A stretch of 64,000 bases of DNA from Candidatus Cloacimonadota bacterium (GTDB lineage: Bacteria; Cloacimonadota; Cloacimonadia; Cloacimonadales; GCA-2742885), in the NCBI GenBank assembly GCA_002742885.1, contig PDOO01000030.1, positions 18,477-82,476 of the forward strand, in the 5' to 3' direction. Both the position numbers and the translations under genes were made by a program. Shown in pieces: positions 45,707-55,214 of the stretch. The notes beneath the pieces are model-generated. The model made no database searches and was not told where the DNA came from. It saw only the letters and a program-made list of their open reading frames with translations. The first letter of the stretch is position 1, and the number at the start of each line of letters is the position of its first letter.

Positions 45707-46918
45707 TTATTTCATTTGGCTTTTGATGACTTTTGCCAAACGTTCGATTCCTATTCTGTTGTTTTCTTTGCTTGCATAAGAGAAATTAAGACGCATGGTA
45801 TTTCTGCCTTTACCGTTGCAATAGAATGAAGTCCCCATAACAAATGCCACATTTTCTTCAATGGCAACCTTGAAAAGAGCTTCCGCATCCATGTAATCCG
45901 GCAAAGTAATGAAAAGAAACAATCCGCCCTCGGGCACAGTCCACTTTACGACTTCAGGCATTTCTTTTTCAAGAGTATCCAGCATAATGTCTTTCTTTTC
46001 CCTGTAAAGTTCAATAATATCTTTAATCTTTTCAGACATAATTCCGGATTCAACGTATCTGGCAGCTATTCTCTGAGTAAAAGGAGGAGTACACAAATCT
46101 GTTCCCTGCTTTGCCATAACGATTTTATCGACAACTTTGGGATGAGCGATTACCCAGCCGATTCTGAAACCGGGAGCAAATATTTTTGAAAACGTTCCCA
46201 AAGTAATGACATGACCGGTTCCGTCTGTTTTGTAAAGCATATCTTGCGGTTCGCCTTCAAAACGAAGCTCTCTGTAAGGACTGTCCTCCAGAATAAGGAC
46301 ATCGTATTTGTGAGCAATGTCTATTATTTCTTTCCTTCTTTCAAGCGGCATGGTTATTCCGGCGGGATTTTGGAAATCGGGAATAATGTAGATAAACTTA
46401 GGTTTTTCTCCTTTTGCTTTCATTTCGGCAAGAGTTTTTTCGAGTTCATCCGCTCTCATTCCTTTATCATCCAAAGATACTCCGGTCATTTTGGCTCCGT
46501 AAGCGTTAAAAGCGCTCAAGCCTCCGAGATAAGAGGGAAGACCTACTATAACCTTATCGCCTCTGTTGATAAATATTTTGGCTACCAAATCAAGAGCCTG
46601 CTGAGAAGCTGTAGTAATAATGAGATTATCAACGGTAATATTAAGATTTTCGTTTTCGTTATAATATTTAACCAAGGCTTCCCTAAGTTTCATGTCTCCT
46701 TCGGTAGAACCGTATTGCAGAGCAGAGGCAGCTTCGGTTTCCATCATTTCCGCAACTATTTTTTTCAGTTCTTCCACCGGGAAAGAGTCCGGCGAAGGCA
46801 ATCCGCCCGCATAAGAGATAATTTCAGGTTTGGCAGTAAGTTTAAGCAATTCTCTGATTGCAGATCTCTTCATGCCTTTACAGCTGTCCGACAAAATTTG
46901 TTCAAAATCAGAAATCAT
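45707..46918 (-). CDS. PLP-dependent class I/II aminotransferase (LysN/2-aminoadipate type)
   Basis: The start at 46918 is set by GGAGG seven bases upstream. The 403-residue protein shows the PLP fold I pattern: ISYAGGLPSPDSFP near the N-terminus, QYGSTEGDMKLREAL, DFQNPAGITM, and the PLP-lysine in TLGTFSKIFAPGFRIGW. This resembles the LysN/AAT-I group that transaminates 2-aminoadipate, aromatic or branched amino acids. No MocR-type DNA-binding domain is fused. It lies 20 bases after hflX, so it is probably in the same operon. The substrate cannot be decided from sequence. Confidence 0.88.
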   Translation of the reverse strand: MISDFEQILSDSCKGMKRSAIRELLKLTAKPEIISYAGGLPSPDSFPVEELKKIVAEMMETEAASALQYGSTEGDMKLREALVKYYNENENLNITVDNLIITTASQQALDLVAKIFINRGDKVIVGLPSYLGGLSAFNAYGAKMTGVSLDDKGMRADELEKTLAEMKAKGEKPKFIYIIPDFQNPAGITMPLERRKEIIDIAHKYDVLILEDSPYRELRFEGEPQDMLYKTDGTGHVITLGTFSKIFAPGFRIGWVIAHPKVVDKIVMAKQGTDLCTPPFTQRIAARYVESGIMSEKIKDIIELYREKKDIMLDTLEKEMPEVVKWTVPEGGLFLFITLPDYMDAEALFKVAIEENVAFVMGTSFYCNGKGRNTMRLNFSYASKENNRIGIERLAKVIKSQMK

Positions 46919-46938
46919 AATTTCCTCCGTTAATGTTT

Positions 46939-48249
46939 TCAACTCTTTATACTTTTCAGTACGTTATGTTTTTCAATTTGTTTTTTTATATTCCCGAGAA
47001 CATCAGGTTCTATCCTCAATTTAATAATCCACGCATTTTCTTTGTCGCAAAATTCTTTTTCGGAAACCTCCGAATTAGCATGAATAAAAGAAATCAAACC
47101 GCCCATATCGGCGGGAACTTTCAACTCCGCGCATTGATTCAAACGATTCACGGCTTTTTCAATCGCCTCTGTTACCGCATTGATCGTCTCATCATATTTT
47201 GCCGATATAAAAACAGAGTCAGGATACATAGTTTTCAGTTTTTTCTTCAAAAAAGCCGGCTTAAGACCGGTAAGAAGATCGCTTTTATTGAAAACCGTCA
47301 ACGTGGGAATGTCCCATGCATTTATCTCTTTCAAAACGTTTTCTACCGCATTTATCGTGTCCAAAACCCGAGCTTGAGAAATATCCGCAACATGAATCAG
47401 CATATCCGCTTCGGTAACCTCCATCAAAGTGGAATGAAAAGAAGAGATCAGCTGATGAGGCAATTTCCGAATAAAACCGACCGTATCGCTGACAACCAGC
47501 TTCTTCCCTGTTTTGGAATAAAGTTTCCTGGCAGTGGAATCCAAAGTCGCAAACAATTTATCGTCCGCATAAATATTTTCCCCGGTCAAACGATTGAATA
47601 AAGTTGATTTTCCGGCATTCGTATAACCCACAAAAGCAATATTGTAATATTTTTTTCTTTTATTTCTTTTTATAATCGTTTCTTTTTTTATGTCTTTCAA
47701 TCTTTTTTTAAGAATAACTATCCTTTTTTTTATTTCTCGTCTGTCCAATTCGATTTGTTTTTCTCCGGGACCTTTAGAACCCATAACGCCCTCAATGCGA
47801 GACAAATGCTGCCACATATTGCGAAGGCGCGAATAATTATATTCCAGCTGAGCCAATTCAACCTGCAAACGAGATTGACCGGTTCTGGCATGTTGAGCAA
47901 AAATATCCAGAATCAATTCGGTTCTGTCCACAACATTGCACTTTGCTCTTTCAGCAATATTTCTTGCCTGAGACGGACTGAGATTATCATTAAAGACCAG
48001 AGTATCGAATTTAAGATCATCTTTTTGTTCGATAATTTCTCGCAACTTTCCGGAACCGACAAACGTTGCCGAATTTATTTTGTTAAGTTTCTGTACTGCT
48101 TTACCGACAACAACGGCATTTGCGGTTTCGCAAAGACTTTCCAGTTCAGAAACGGTTTCGTCGTATTCTTGCAAATCGGTTCCGGGAGTAATCACTCCGA
48201 CTAAAAAAACACGTTCTTTTATTTTTTTGTTAACTTCTGTCAGACTCAT
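46939..48249 (-). CDS. hflX: Ribosome-associated GTPase HflX
   Basis: HflX splits stalled or heat-damaged ribosomes. The 436-residue product has the N-terminal domain (about 1-180, with the conserved SPSQARNIA and TGQSRLQVELAQLEYN motifs) and then the G domain: G1 GYTNAGKST, G3 DTVGFIRKLPHQL and G4 FNKSDL, and a small C-terminal region. I favour ATG 48249 (MSLTEV), though an in-frame ATG at 48285 is possible; neither has a strong ribosome site. It overlaps the upstream SpoVG-like gene by 20 bases, suggesting coupled translation. Confidence 0.93.
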   Translation of the reverse strand: MSLTEVNKKIKERVFLVGVITPGTDLQEYDETVSELESLCETANAVVVGKAVQKLNKINSATFVGSGKLREIIEQKDDLKFDTLVFNDNLSPSQARNIAERAKCNVVDRTELILDIFAQHARTGQSRLQVELAQLEYNYSRLRNMWQHLSRIEGVMGSKGPGEKQIELDRREIKKRIVILKKRLKDIKKETIIKRNKRKKYYNIAFVGYTNAGKSTLFNRLTGENIYADDKLFATLDSTARKLYSKTGKKLVVSDTVGFIRKLPHQLISSFHSTLMEVTEADMLIHVADISQARVLDTINAVENVLKEINAWDIPTLTVFNKSDLLTGLKPAFLKKKLKTMYPDSVFISAKYDETINAVTEAIEKAVNRLNQCAELKVPADMGGLISFIHANSEVSEKEFCDKENAWIIKLRIEPDVLGNIKKQIEKHNVLKSIKS

Positions 48250-48526
48250 AAACCAATACTTTTTTGTTTTCTTTTCGCCATTCAAAATAGGCTTCTTTTA
48301 TCTCCATCAGCCATAATGTTTTGCGATTTTCGTCTTCAAAACTGATTATATCCAGAAAATGAACCTTGCCGGCTTTTCCCTTAAAACTCTTTTTAGGAAG
48401 TTCTATTTGAATTTGGTTATTTCGTCTCAAAACAGTTACTTCGTTCAACAGAATTCCCGGCGCAATCTCAATAACCGCTCTTGCTTCCACTATACCGCTG
48501 TTAACATCTTTAAATTTTATATTCAT
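48230..48526 (-). CDS. SpoVG-like small protein
   Basis: The start at 48526 follows GAGGG. The 98-residue protein shares the general pattern of SpoVG (a small site-specific DNA/RNA-binding regulator): NIKFKDVNSGIVEARAVI, a valine-rich strand GILLNEVTVLRRNNQIQIELP, and KEAYFEW where SpoVG has its helix. The KSFKGKAGKVHFLDII segment is its equivalent of the conserved PSRK-region. The match is by pattern only. It is the first gene of the minus-strand run leading to hflX and the aminotransferase. Confidence 0.55.
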   Translation of the reverse strand: MNIKFKDVNSGIVEARAVIEIAPGILLNEVTVLRRNNQIQIELPKKSFKGKAGKVHFLDIISFEDENRKTLWLMEIKEAYFEWRKENKKVLVYESDRS

Positions 48527-49235
48527 ATTTCCCTCAGACAATATTAATTTTCATCCAAATAACAGATTTAACTTTTTTATAAAAAAACAAGTTATAAAAT
48601 TTGCAACAAAATATCTTTCATGATAATGTCAAATAAAGCTAAATATTTAAGGCAAAATGAAAAAAAAACATATTCTTGTCAAAATAAATAAGCAAAAATA
48701 TCGAAAAAAAACAATAATTCGGATTATACCGAAAAATCAGCTTTAAAATAAACAGGATAAGTCCGTAAAACAGCAATAAAGTTAACCGATGGAATGAAAC
48801 AAAAATACATAAGTTTATTGTAATCATAATTGAGAAATAAAAAATTGTTTTCAGCTGTGTACAAACAAATAATCGAAACAGGGCAGACAGCCGGCAATTA
48901 TAAATAAACCGGATAATTTTCTGCCAAAAAAGCATAATTTAATCAATCGAAGAAAGAGATGTTTTGAAGATTGCGCCGGTCTCCCGATCAGCCGAAATTT
49001 GCTTATTCTCCGATTATTCAAATTTAAATAAAAAAACAAAGGAATCAGAAAAAAAAGAGCTTTAATACAAAAAATAATATGCGTCAAATTTGCCTTTCAG
49101 CAAGAAAATGTTAGGTTTATTTAAACTTGAGAAAAGAACGACAAGAAGAGAATAGCGCTCTTTTTGATTGATTGCCGGAAAGTGATTGACATAACTTATC
49201 ATCATCCAAAATTTGATTTTTCAAACGGAGGTCAA
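48527..49235. other. Long divergent intergenic region upstream of hflX operon and lon
   Basis: About 700 AT-rich bases with no convincing gene; several frames of 60-100 codons are AT-biased and lack ribosome sites. It should hold the promoter of the SpoVG-like/hflX operon on the minus strand and of lon on the plus strand. A TTGACA at 49186-49191 could be a lon -35 box, but the -10 (AAATTT, 17 bases on) is weak. No CIRCE element was seen. Confidence 0.35.
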
Positions 49236-51590
49236 ATGACTGCAAAAAAAGATAACGACAACAAAAAAAATAAAAATAAAGTATTGCCCGTTATTCCTCT
49301 CCGCGAAACCATTATTTTACCGGGAATAATTACCCCGATTTTAGTGGGACGAAGCGCCACGATAAATGCCGTGGAAGAGAGTTATATGGACGATAAACAA
49401 ATTTTATGCATAACTCAAATGTCAAACAGCGAATCTGACGCCAATCCTAAAGCGGAAGATATGTACAGAGTAGGAACGGCAGCAAGAATACTGCAAATTT
49501 TCCGATTACCGAACGGAAATATTCGCATTTTGGCGGAAGGAACGTCCAGAATAACGGTAAAACGTTTTTACAGAACATCTCAAATGCTGAAAGCCGGATA
49601 CATTGAAAGCAATCTTGTCGAACCGGAAAGAACTCCTGAATTTCATGCCTTAATAAGACGTTTCTCGGCATCTTACGAAAATTACGCAAAATATGCAAAA
49701 TCAGTTCCGAATAACGATATTGAAACAGTCGATGAATATTCCGGAATTATGATTTATTTCTATTTGGTTCTGTCTCACTCAAAACTGAGCGTAACCGTAA
49801 AACAAGAACTTTTTGAAATAGAAGACATAGAAACCGCGCTATGGGAAATGTTAAACCATATAGATTCAGAAACACAAATCTTAAAATTAGAAAAAGAAAT
49901 AGATAAAAAAGTAAAAAGCCGCATGAACAAAGCTCAGAAAGATTACTATCTGCACGAGCAGTTAAAAGTTATCCACAAAGAGCTGGGCATTGATTCAGCA
50001 GCCGACTACATCAAGTTCAAGGAAAAAGCGGCAAAACTTAATTTAAATAAAGAAGCCGAGAAAAGAGTGGAAGAAGAATTAAGCAAGCTGTCCAGAATTT
50101 CTTCCCAATCTCCCGAATATGCGGTTACAACCTCATATTTAAGCTGGGTTTGCGATATTCCGTGGGAACAGCCTGAGAAAACCGTTTTTTCCATTAAAGA
50201 AGCTCGCAATATACTCGACAGAGATCATTACGGACTGAAAAAAGTAAAAGAAAGAATTATAGAACATCTTGCCGTGATGAAAATGGCAAAAAAAGTTAAA
50301 GGTCAAATATTATGCTTGGTCGGTCCTCCGGGAGTAGGCAAAACATCTTTGGGAAAATCGGTTGCCGAAGCGCTGGAAAGAGAATTTGTTCGCATAAGTC
50401 TCGGCGGCGTAAGAGATGAATCCGAAATCAGGGGACATCGCAGAACTTACATCGGATCAATTCCGGGAGTTATTATAAAAAGCATGAAAAAAGCCGGTAC
50501 CGTAAATCCTCTCATAATGATGGATGAAATAGACAAATTAAGTTCTGATTTCAGAGGAGATCCGGCATCAGCATTGCTGGAAGTTCTTGATCCGGAACAG
50601 AATAATTCTTTCAGGGATCATTACCTTGATTTTGACTATGACTTGTCCAAAGTTCTTTTTATAACCACGGCAAACTCCGTTTCCTCGATCCCCGGTCCTC
50701 TCTTGGACAGAATGGAAGTTATTCAATTGCCGGGTTACACCGCTTTTGAAAAAATACATATTGCGGAAGAACATCTCATTCCAAAACAAATAATGGAACA
50801 CGAGATCCTCGGAAGCGGTTTAACTATAGATTGGCAAAAAGAAGCCGTAAAAAAAATAATCGAAAATTATACCAAAGAATCAGGCGTAAGAAACCTGAAT
50901 CGCCAAATCGGCAAAGTTTTCCGTAAAATAATAACCGAATTTGTGGAATGTGAAGAGAAAAAAGAGTTTACTCTTACGCCGGAAAACATCAAAGACTATC
51001 TCGGCGTCGAAAAACTGAAAAACAATAAAATCAACAAAGAAAACCGAATCGGAGCGGTAACAGGTTTGGCATGGACTGCTCTGGGCGGAGAAACTCTGCA
51101 AATAGAAGTCCTGAAAATGGAAGGGACAGGCAAATTAAAATTAACCGGAAAACTCGGAGACGTCATGAAAGAATCGGCTGAAGCAGCTTACAGCTTTGCC
51201 AGAAAAAATGCAGAGAAATACGGTTACAAAAGCGATTTCTACAAAAATACGGATATCCATATTCATATACCGGAAGGAGCAATTCCGAAAGACGGTCCTT
51301 CTGCCGGCGTAACCATAACAACGGCTTTAGTGTCCATATTGTCAGGCAAAAAAGTACGATACGATGTTGCCATGACGGGAGAAATCACTCTTTGCGGAGA
51401 TGTTCTGCCCATAGGAGGATTGGAACAAAAACTTATGGCTGCCAAACGAGCCGAAATAAAAACAGTATTGATTCCCGCGCAAAATATTCCGGAACTCGAA
51501 GAAGTAAACGATAAAATCAAAGAAAATCTGGAAATCATAGGAACAGAGAAACTGGAAGAAGTATTGAGACACGCCATACCGGAACTGTAA
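49236..51590 (+). CDS. lon: ATP-dependent Lon protease
   Basis: The start at 49236 is set by GGAGG eight bases upstream; a longer frame to 49164 lacks one. The 784-residue protein has the N-terminal LAN domain (LPVIPLRETIILPG), a coiled-coil helical middle, an AAA+ domain with Walker A GPPGVGKT (about 363-370) and Walker B LIMMDEIDK, and the C-terminal protease with the catalytic Ser near 689 (DGPSAGV) and a Lys about 43 residues later. Lon degrades damaged and regulatory proteins in the cytoplasm. It overlaps a DUF4911-like gene by one base. Confidence 0.97.
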   Translation: MTAKKDNDNKKNKNKVLPVIPLRETIILPGIITPILVGRSATINAVEESYMDDKQILCITQMSNSESDANPKAEDMYRVGTAARILQIFRLPNGNIRILAEGTSRITVKRFYRTSQMLKAGYIESNLVEPERTPEFHALIRRFSASYENYAKYAKSVPNNDIETVDEYSGIMIYFYLVLSHSKLSVTVKQELFEIEDIETALWEMLNHIDSETQILKLEKEIDKKVKSRMNKAQKDYYLHEQLKVIHKELGIDSAADYIKFKEKAAKLNLNKEAEKRVEEELSKLSRISSQSPEYAVTTSYLSWVCDIPWEQPEKTVFSIKEARNILDRDHYGLKKVKERIIEHLAVMKMAKKVKGQILCLVGPPGVGKTSLGKSVAEALEREFVRISLGGVRDESEIRGHRRTYIGSIPGVIIKSMKKAGTVNPLIMMDEIDKLSSDFRGDPASALLEVLDPEQNNSFRDHYLDFDYDLSKVLFITTANSVSSIPGPLLDRMEVIQLPGYTAFEKIHIAEEHLIPKQIMEHEILGSGLTIDWQKEAVKKIIENYTKESGVRNLNRQIGKVFRKIITEFVECEEKKEFTLTPENIKDYLGVEKLKNNKINKENRIGAVTGLAWTALGGETLQIEVLKMEGTGKLKLTGKLGDVMKESAEAAYSFARKNAEKYGYKSDFYKNTDIHIHIPEGAIPKDGPSAGVTITTALVSILSGKKVRYDVAMTGEITLCGDVLPIGGLEQKLMAAKRAEIKTVLIPAQNIPELEEVNDKIKENLEIIGTEKLEEVLRHAIPEL

Positions 51591-51820
51591 TGCAAATAGA
51601 AATATTCAAGAAAACAGAATTGCCGGACGGTTGCGACCGTTATTGGCTCCGAATACCTTCCAAAGAATATGTAACAGCCGGATTTTTGTTTGAGTCTCTG
51701 GAAGGAAGATGCAATTATTCTACCGTAAAAAAAGGGAATGAACGTTATATGGAAGTTACGGTTTCTCCGGACTTTAAAACAGATATTGAAAAAATGATAG
51801 AGTATCTGAAAAAAATGTAA
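51590..51820 (+). CDS. DUF4911-like small protein
   Basis: The 76-residue protein has no membrane segment or known catalytic motif. Its pattern (RYWLRIPSKEYVTAGFLFESLEG followed by a short beta strand and C-terminal helix) resembles the DUF4911 family, seen by eye only. It begins in the last base of the lon stop codon, so it is certainly co-transcribed and translationally coupled with lon, and is followed by a terminator. Its function is unknown. Confidence 0.6.
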   Translation: MQIEIFKKTELPDGCDRYWLRIPSKEYVTAGFLFESLEGRCNYSTVKKGNERYMEVTVSPDFKTDIEKMIEYLKKM

Positions 51821-51828
51821 ACAATGTC

Positions 51829-51862
51829 ATCCCTTCGTCATAAGGCGAAGGGATTTTTTTTC
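51829..51862 (+). terminator. Terminator of the lon operon
   Basis: Stem ATCCCTTCG / CGAAGGGAT (51829-51837 with 51846-51854), 8-base loop, then eight T, directly after the DUF4911-like gene. Confidence 0.95.
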
Positions 51863-51872
51863 GGAAAGCATT

Positions 51873-52583
51873 CTACGTTAAATATTTGTCTTCTTTCAGA
51901 TCAAACACTCTTTTAATTGATTTCTTTGACCCCATAACCAAAACGGTATCTCTCAGTTCAAAAGTTGTGTCTCCTTGGGGAATAAACCGTCCTTCCGAAG
52001 TACTCTTCAGAAGTACGTTTATCCCGTGTTCTCTTCGAATATTGCTTTTACTCAATTTAATGTTTTTAAGTTCTTCAGGCATAATTACCAACTCTATTTT
52101 GGCAATAACGAGATCTCCGTAATCATCCATAATGATTATCTGATTAAAGTTTTCGTTATACACAAATCTTGAAGCTGTCTCTTTGATAATTTTATCGATT
52201 AAAGAGCTGATTATCCTTGTTTTTTTTACCAATAAACGCATAGTGATTACGGCTATTATCATGGGAATAAAAGCAACTGCTCCGCCTGTTGCGGTATGAC
52301 GAAATTGCAAAAATATGTTCACAACGGTTGAAACAATGGTTACCGTAAAAGCGTAACCGAAAATCATAACAAAACCGGCAAGCTTCCTTCTTTTGGGAGA
52401 ATTTACAACCAGTTCAGCCTCTCTCGTTGTATAACCGCTGTTTGTAAGCATAGATATAACTTGAAATCGAGCCTTCTCATCGGTAAGCCCCGTAATCCTG
52501 AAAAGCATGACAAAAATTTCGACAATAACGGAATAAACAAAAATAAAAACAAGAAATAAGATTAACGACCCGATAATTTCCAT
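51873..52583 (-). CDS. Membrane protein with TrkA-C (RCK_C) domain
   Basis: The 236-residue protein begins with a membrane helix (about 5-29). A basic segment (about 40-68, SPKRRKL) follows, then two helices (about 69-93 and 99-120), and a cytoplasmic TrkA C-terminal domain (about 155-232) with IKLSKSNIRREHGINVLLK and the closing DTVLVMGSKKSIKRVFDL. RCK_C domains bind small ligands such as c-di-AMP or nucleotides in K+ and other transporters. This is too small for a channel on its own. It may be a sensor or regulator. AGAGGAT precedes the start, and it is separated from lon by a terminator. Confidence 0.8.
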   Translation of the reverse strand: MEIIGSLILFLVFIFVYSVIVEIFVMLFRITGLTDEKARFQVISMLTNSGYTTREAELVVNSPKRRKLAGFVMIFGYAFTVTIVSTVVNIFLQFRHTATGGAVAFIPMIIAVITMRLLVKKTRIISSLIDKIIKETASRFVYNENFNQIIIMDDYGDLVIAKIELVIMPEELKNIKLSKSNIRREHGINVLLKSTSEGRFIPQGDTTFELRDTVLVMGSKKSIKRVFDLKEDKYLT

Positions 52584-52954
52584 GACAATCCTCTTAAACA
52601 GCGTTAATAAAAAAATTAATTCCTTCTGTAAAATATAAAAAATTACGCCATTTTTTTATCCGAATAATCCTGCGTCAATATCCTTTTATAAAGTGTTCAG
52701 AAGACCGCAGACAGACATAATTTTAAACAACAAGTAATTTTTTATCAAAAAGACAGCAAGCAAAAGAAGCAATAATCTCTTTTTTTTTCAGAAGGAAAAA
52801 CATTTTTAATTAACGATAAATTCATATTAAAACTGAAATAATTATTTTTATTGAATCCTGTTCTTGACACCTTTCTTGCCATAAAATAAAAAAAACATTG
52901 AGAGTCGTTTTTTTTATCAGCCGCTCACCGCATAAAAGAAGAACAGGAGATTTT
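52584..52954. promoter_or_regulatory. Divergent intergenic region with candidate bioD promoter
   Basis: These 371 AT-rich bases separate the TrkA-C gene and bioD. A perfect -35 TTGACA at 52864-52869 has a 17-base spacer to TAAAAA (52887-52892), a plausible sigma-70 promoter for bioD, with transcription starting near 52900. No BirA-type biotin operator is visible by eye. No small gene or tRNA is seen. Confidence 0.4.
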
Positions 52955-53644
52955 ATGGGTAAAATTATTTTCGTAACCGGCACCGATACAGATGTCGGAA
53001 AATCTTACGTATCATTATTGCTGATGCAGTATTTTTATAAAACAGGCAAAAAACCTTTTTATCTGAAACCTTTTCAGACCGGATGCAAAAATGCTTTCGA
53101 CAAGTACAGCGACGCAAAAACAATTTATGAAAACGTTAAAGAATTAAAAGGGCAAAATCCCGAAAATTCGGTTCTTAACTGCTTCAGAAATCCTAAAGCT
53201 CCGCTTTTTGCGGCTCGGGACGATAATTTGAAAATAAATTATGAGGAAACTTTAAAAAAAATAAAAACTCTTAGCCGTAAACACGAATTAATCATTGCGG
53301 AAGGAGCCGGAGGTTTACTGGTCCCTATTGACGAAAAACACTTTATGATTGATTTGATAAAAGATTTACAGCCTCGCATTGTTTTAACGGGAAGAGCCGG
53401 ACTGGGAACGCAAAACCATACCTTGCTTTCCGTCAGAGAACTGATTTCCAATAACTTAAAACCGGCAAAAATAATTTTTAACGATATAAACGGAACCGAT
53501 GAACAAATGATCCGGGAAAACATCGAAACCGTTAAAATATTCAGCGGTTTCGATGTTGCCGGAATAATTTTCAAAACAGACAATTTCAAAAATCCCGATT
53601 ACGAATATTTGAAAACTTTCCGATTTGAAGATCTGTTAAATTGA
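52955..53644 (+). CDS. bioD: Dethiobiotin synthetase
   Basis: The start at 52955 is set by CAGGAG. The 229-residue ATPase has the P-loop GTDTDVGKSY, the conserved KPFQTG near residue 40, and EGAGGLLVPI, all diagnostic of BioD, which forms the ureido ring of biotin from 7,8-diaminopelargonate, CO2 and ATP. No other biotin gene is in the window. It is transcribed alone and convergent with purH, which ends 18 bases away with no terminator between. Confidence 0.93.
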   Translation: MGKIIFVTGTDTDVGKSYVSLLLMQYFYKTGKKPFYLKPFQTGCKNAFDKYSDAKTIYENVKELKGQNPENSVLNCFRNPKAPLFAARDDNLKINYEETLKKIKTLSRKHELIIAEGAGGLLVPIDEKHFMIDLIKDLQPRIVLTGRAGLGTQNHTLLSVRELISNNLKPAKIIFNDINGTDEQMIRENIETVKIFSGFDVAGIIFKTDNFKNPDYEYLKTFRFEDLLN

Positions 53645-53662
53645 TTATATTTTTCTTGCCCG

Positions 53663-55201
53663 TTAATGACGGAAATGGCGCATTCCCGTGAAGATCATGG
53701 CAATTCCGTATTCGTTGCATGCTTCGATTACTTCCTGATCACCTTTTGATCCTCCCGGTTGAATAACGGCAACAATTCCGATCTCGGCAATTTTATCGAT
53801 ACTGTCTCTGAAAGGGAAAAAAGCGTCAGACGCGCAAATTGCGCCTTTCAGGCTAATCCCGAATTTTTCGGCTTTGGAAACGGCAATTTCGGCAGAATCT
53901 ATTCTGCTGGTTTGCCCTATTCCCAATCCGAGAGTCGAGTTTTTATCTGAGAAAGCAACAGCGTTTGATTTTAAAACGGCAACGGCTTTCCAACCGAATT
54001 TCAACGCTTGCATTTCTTCTTCCGTCGGTTTACGTTCGGTTACGACTTTCCAATTTCTCTCGTCATCCCTTTTGCTGTCCCGATCCTGAACCAAAAATCC
54101 TCCCAGACAGGATACAGCCTGTTTATCGTTTTCGCCTTTAATAAGTTTTTCGGGATTAAATTTTATCAGGCGACGATTTTTCTTTTTGGCGAGACGTTCA
54201 AATACGCCGTCTTCAAAATCCGGAGCCAAAATTATTTCCGTAAATATTTTGTTAATTTCCAATGCCGTTGTCATATCAAGCGGTCTGTTGACAATTACGA
54301 TCCCGCCGAAAGGAGACAAAGTGTCTGTTGCAAAAGCTTTTTGATATGCTTCCGTAAGATTTTCAGCTTGGGATATTCCGCAAGGATTAGTATGCTTTAT
54401 GATGGCGACAGAAGGCAATTCGGTAAATTTAGAAATTATATTCAACGCTGCGTCCATATCCTGAAAATTATTGTAAGACAAAGGTTTACCGTGCAATTGT
54501 TTCCAAAGTTCGTTCTTGCCTTTTTGATAAAAACCCGCTTTTTGATGGGGATTTTCTCCGTAACGCAATTCTTCCTTTAAACTTGCAACGGCGCGAAATT
54601 CCGGATTAATCGAATCTCCCGAAACAGAGTAAAAATAATCAGTAACGGCAGCATCGTAAGCGGAAGTATGAGCAAAAGCTTTGAAAGCAAGACGTTGTTT
54701 CGTTTCCAAAGAAAGCTCGCCTTTTTCTTCGTATTCTTTTATGATCGGTTCGTAATCGTTTTTATTTGTTACAATTGCAATGTGGCGAAAATTTTTGGCA
54801 GCGGAACGAACCATAGTCGGTCCTCCGATGTCGATATTTTCTATAGCTTCGTCCAAAGAGACATTTTCTTTGGCAATTGTTTGTTCAAAAGGATACAGGT
54901 TTACGCAAACCAGGTCAATCATTTCTATTCCCAGTTTTTCAGCTTCTTCAAGATGATTTTTATTGTCTCTGTCGGCAAGAATAGCGCCGTGAATTTTAGG
55001 ATGCAAAGTCTTTACTCTTCCGTTCATTATTTCCGGAAATCCCGTAATATCAGAAATCCTGCCTGCTTTTATTCCCGCGTTTTCCAAAATTTCGGCAGTT
55101 CCTCCGGTCGATAAAATTTCAAAGTCCAACGCTGCCAGTTTTTTGGCAAAATCAACAACGCCGGTTTTGTCCGAAACGCTGATCAATGCTTTTTTCTTCA
55201 T
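53663..55201 (-). CDS. purH: Bifunctional AICAR transformylase/IMP cyclohydrolase
   Basis: PurH carries out the last two steps of IMP synthesis. The start at 55201 follows AGAGGTG and begins MKKKALISVSDKTGV. The 512 residues show the MGS-like N-terminal IMP cyclohydrolase (about 1-145, with RVKTLHPKIHG) and the AICAR transformylase region with IKHTNPCG and the C-terminal end FTGMRHFRH. It is the last gene of a nine-gene run beginning at hprK. No other purine gene is near. Confidence 0.97.
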   Translation of the reverse strand: MKKKALISVSDKTGVVDFAKKLAALDFEILSTGGTAEILENAGIKAGRISDITGFPEIMNGRVKTLHPKIHGAILADRDNKNHLEEAEKLGIEMIDLVCVNLYPFEQTIAKENVSLDEAIENIDIGGPTMVRSAAKNFRHIAIVTNKNDYEPIIKEYEEKGELSLETKQRLAFKAFAHTSAYDAAVTDYFYSVSGDSINPEFRAVASLKEELRYGENPHQKAGFYQKGKNELWKQLHGKPLSYNNFQDMDAALNIISKFTELPSVAIIKHTNPCGISQAENLTEAYQKAFATDTLSPFGGIVIVNRPLDMTTALEINKIFTEIILAPDFEDGVFERLAKKKNRRLIKFNPEKLIKGENDKQAVSCLGGFLVQDRDSKRDDERNWKVVTERKPTEEEMQALKFGWKAVAVLKSNAVAFSDKNSTLGLGIGQTSRIDSAEIAVSKAEKFGISLKGAICASDAFFPFRDSIDKIAEIGIVAVIQPGGSKGDQEVIEACNEYGIAMIFTGMRHFRH

Positions 55202-55214
55202 AAATACACCTCTT

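Noticed and set aside
48639-49087. Two membrane-like minus-strand frames
   Set aside because: AT-rich background with many Phe/Leu/Ile codons, no ribosome site and no conserved pattern.
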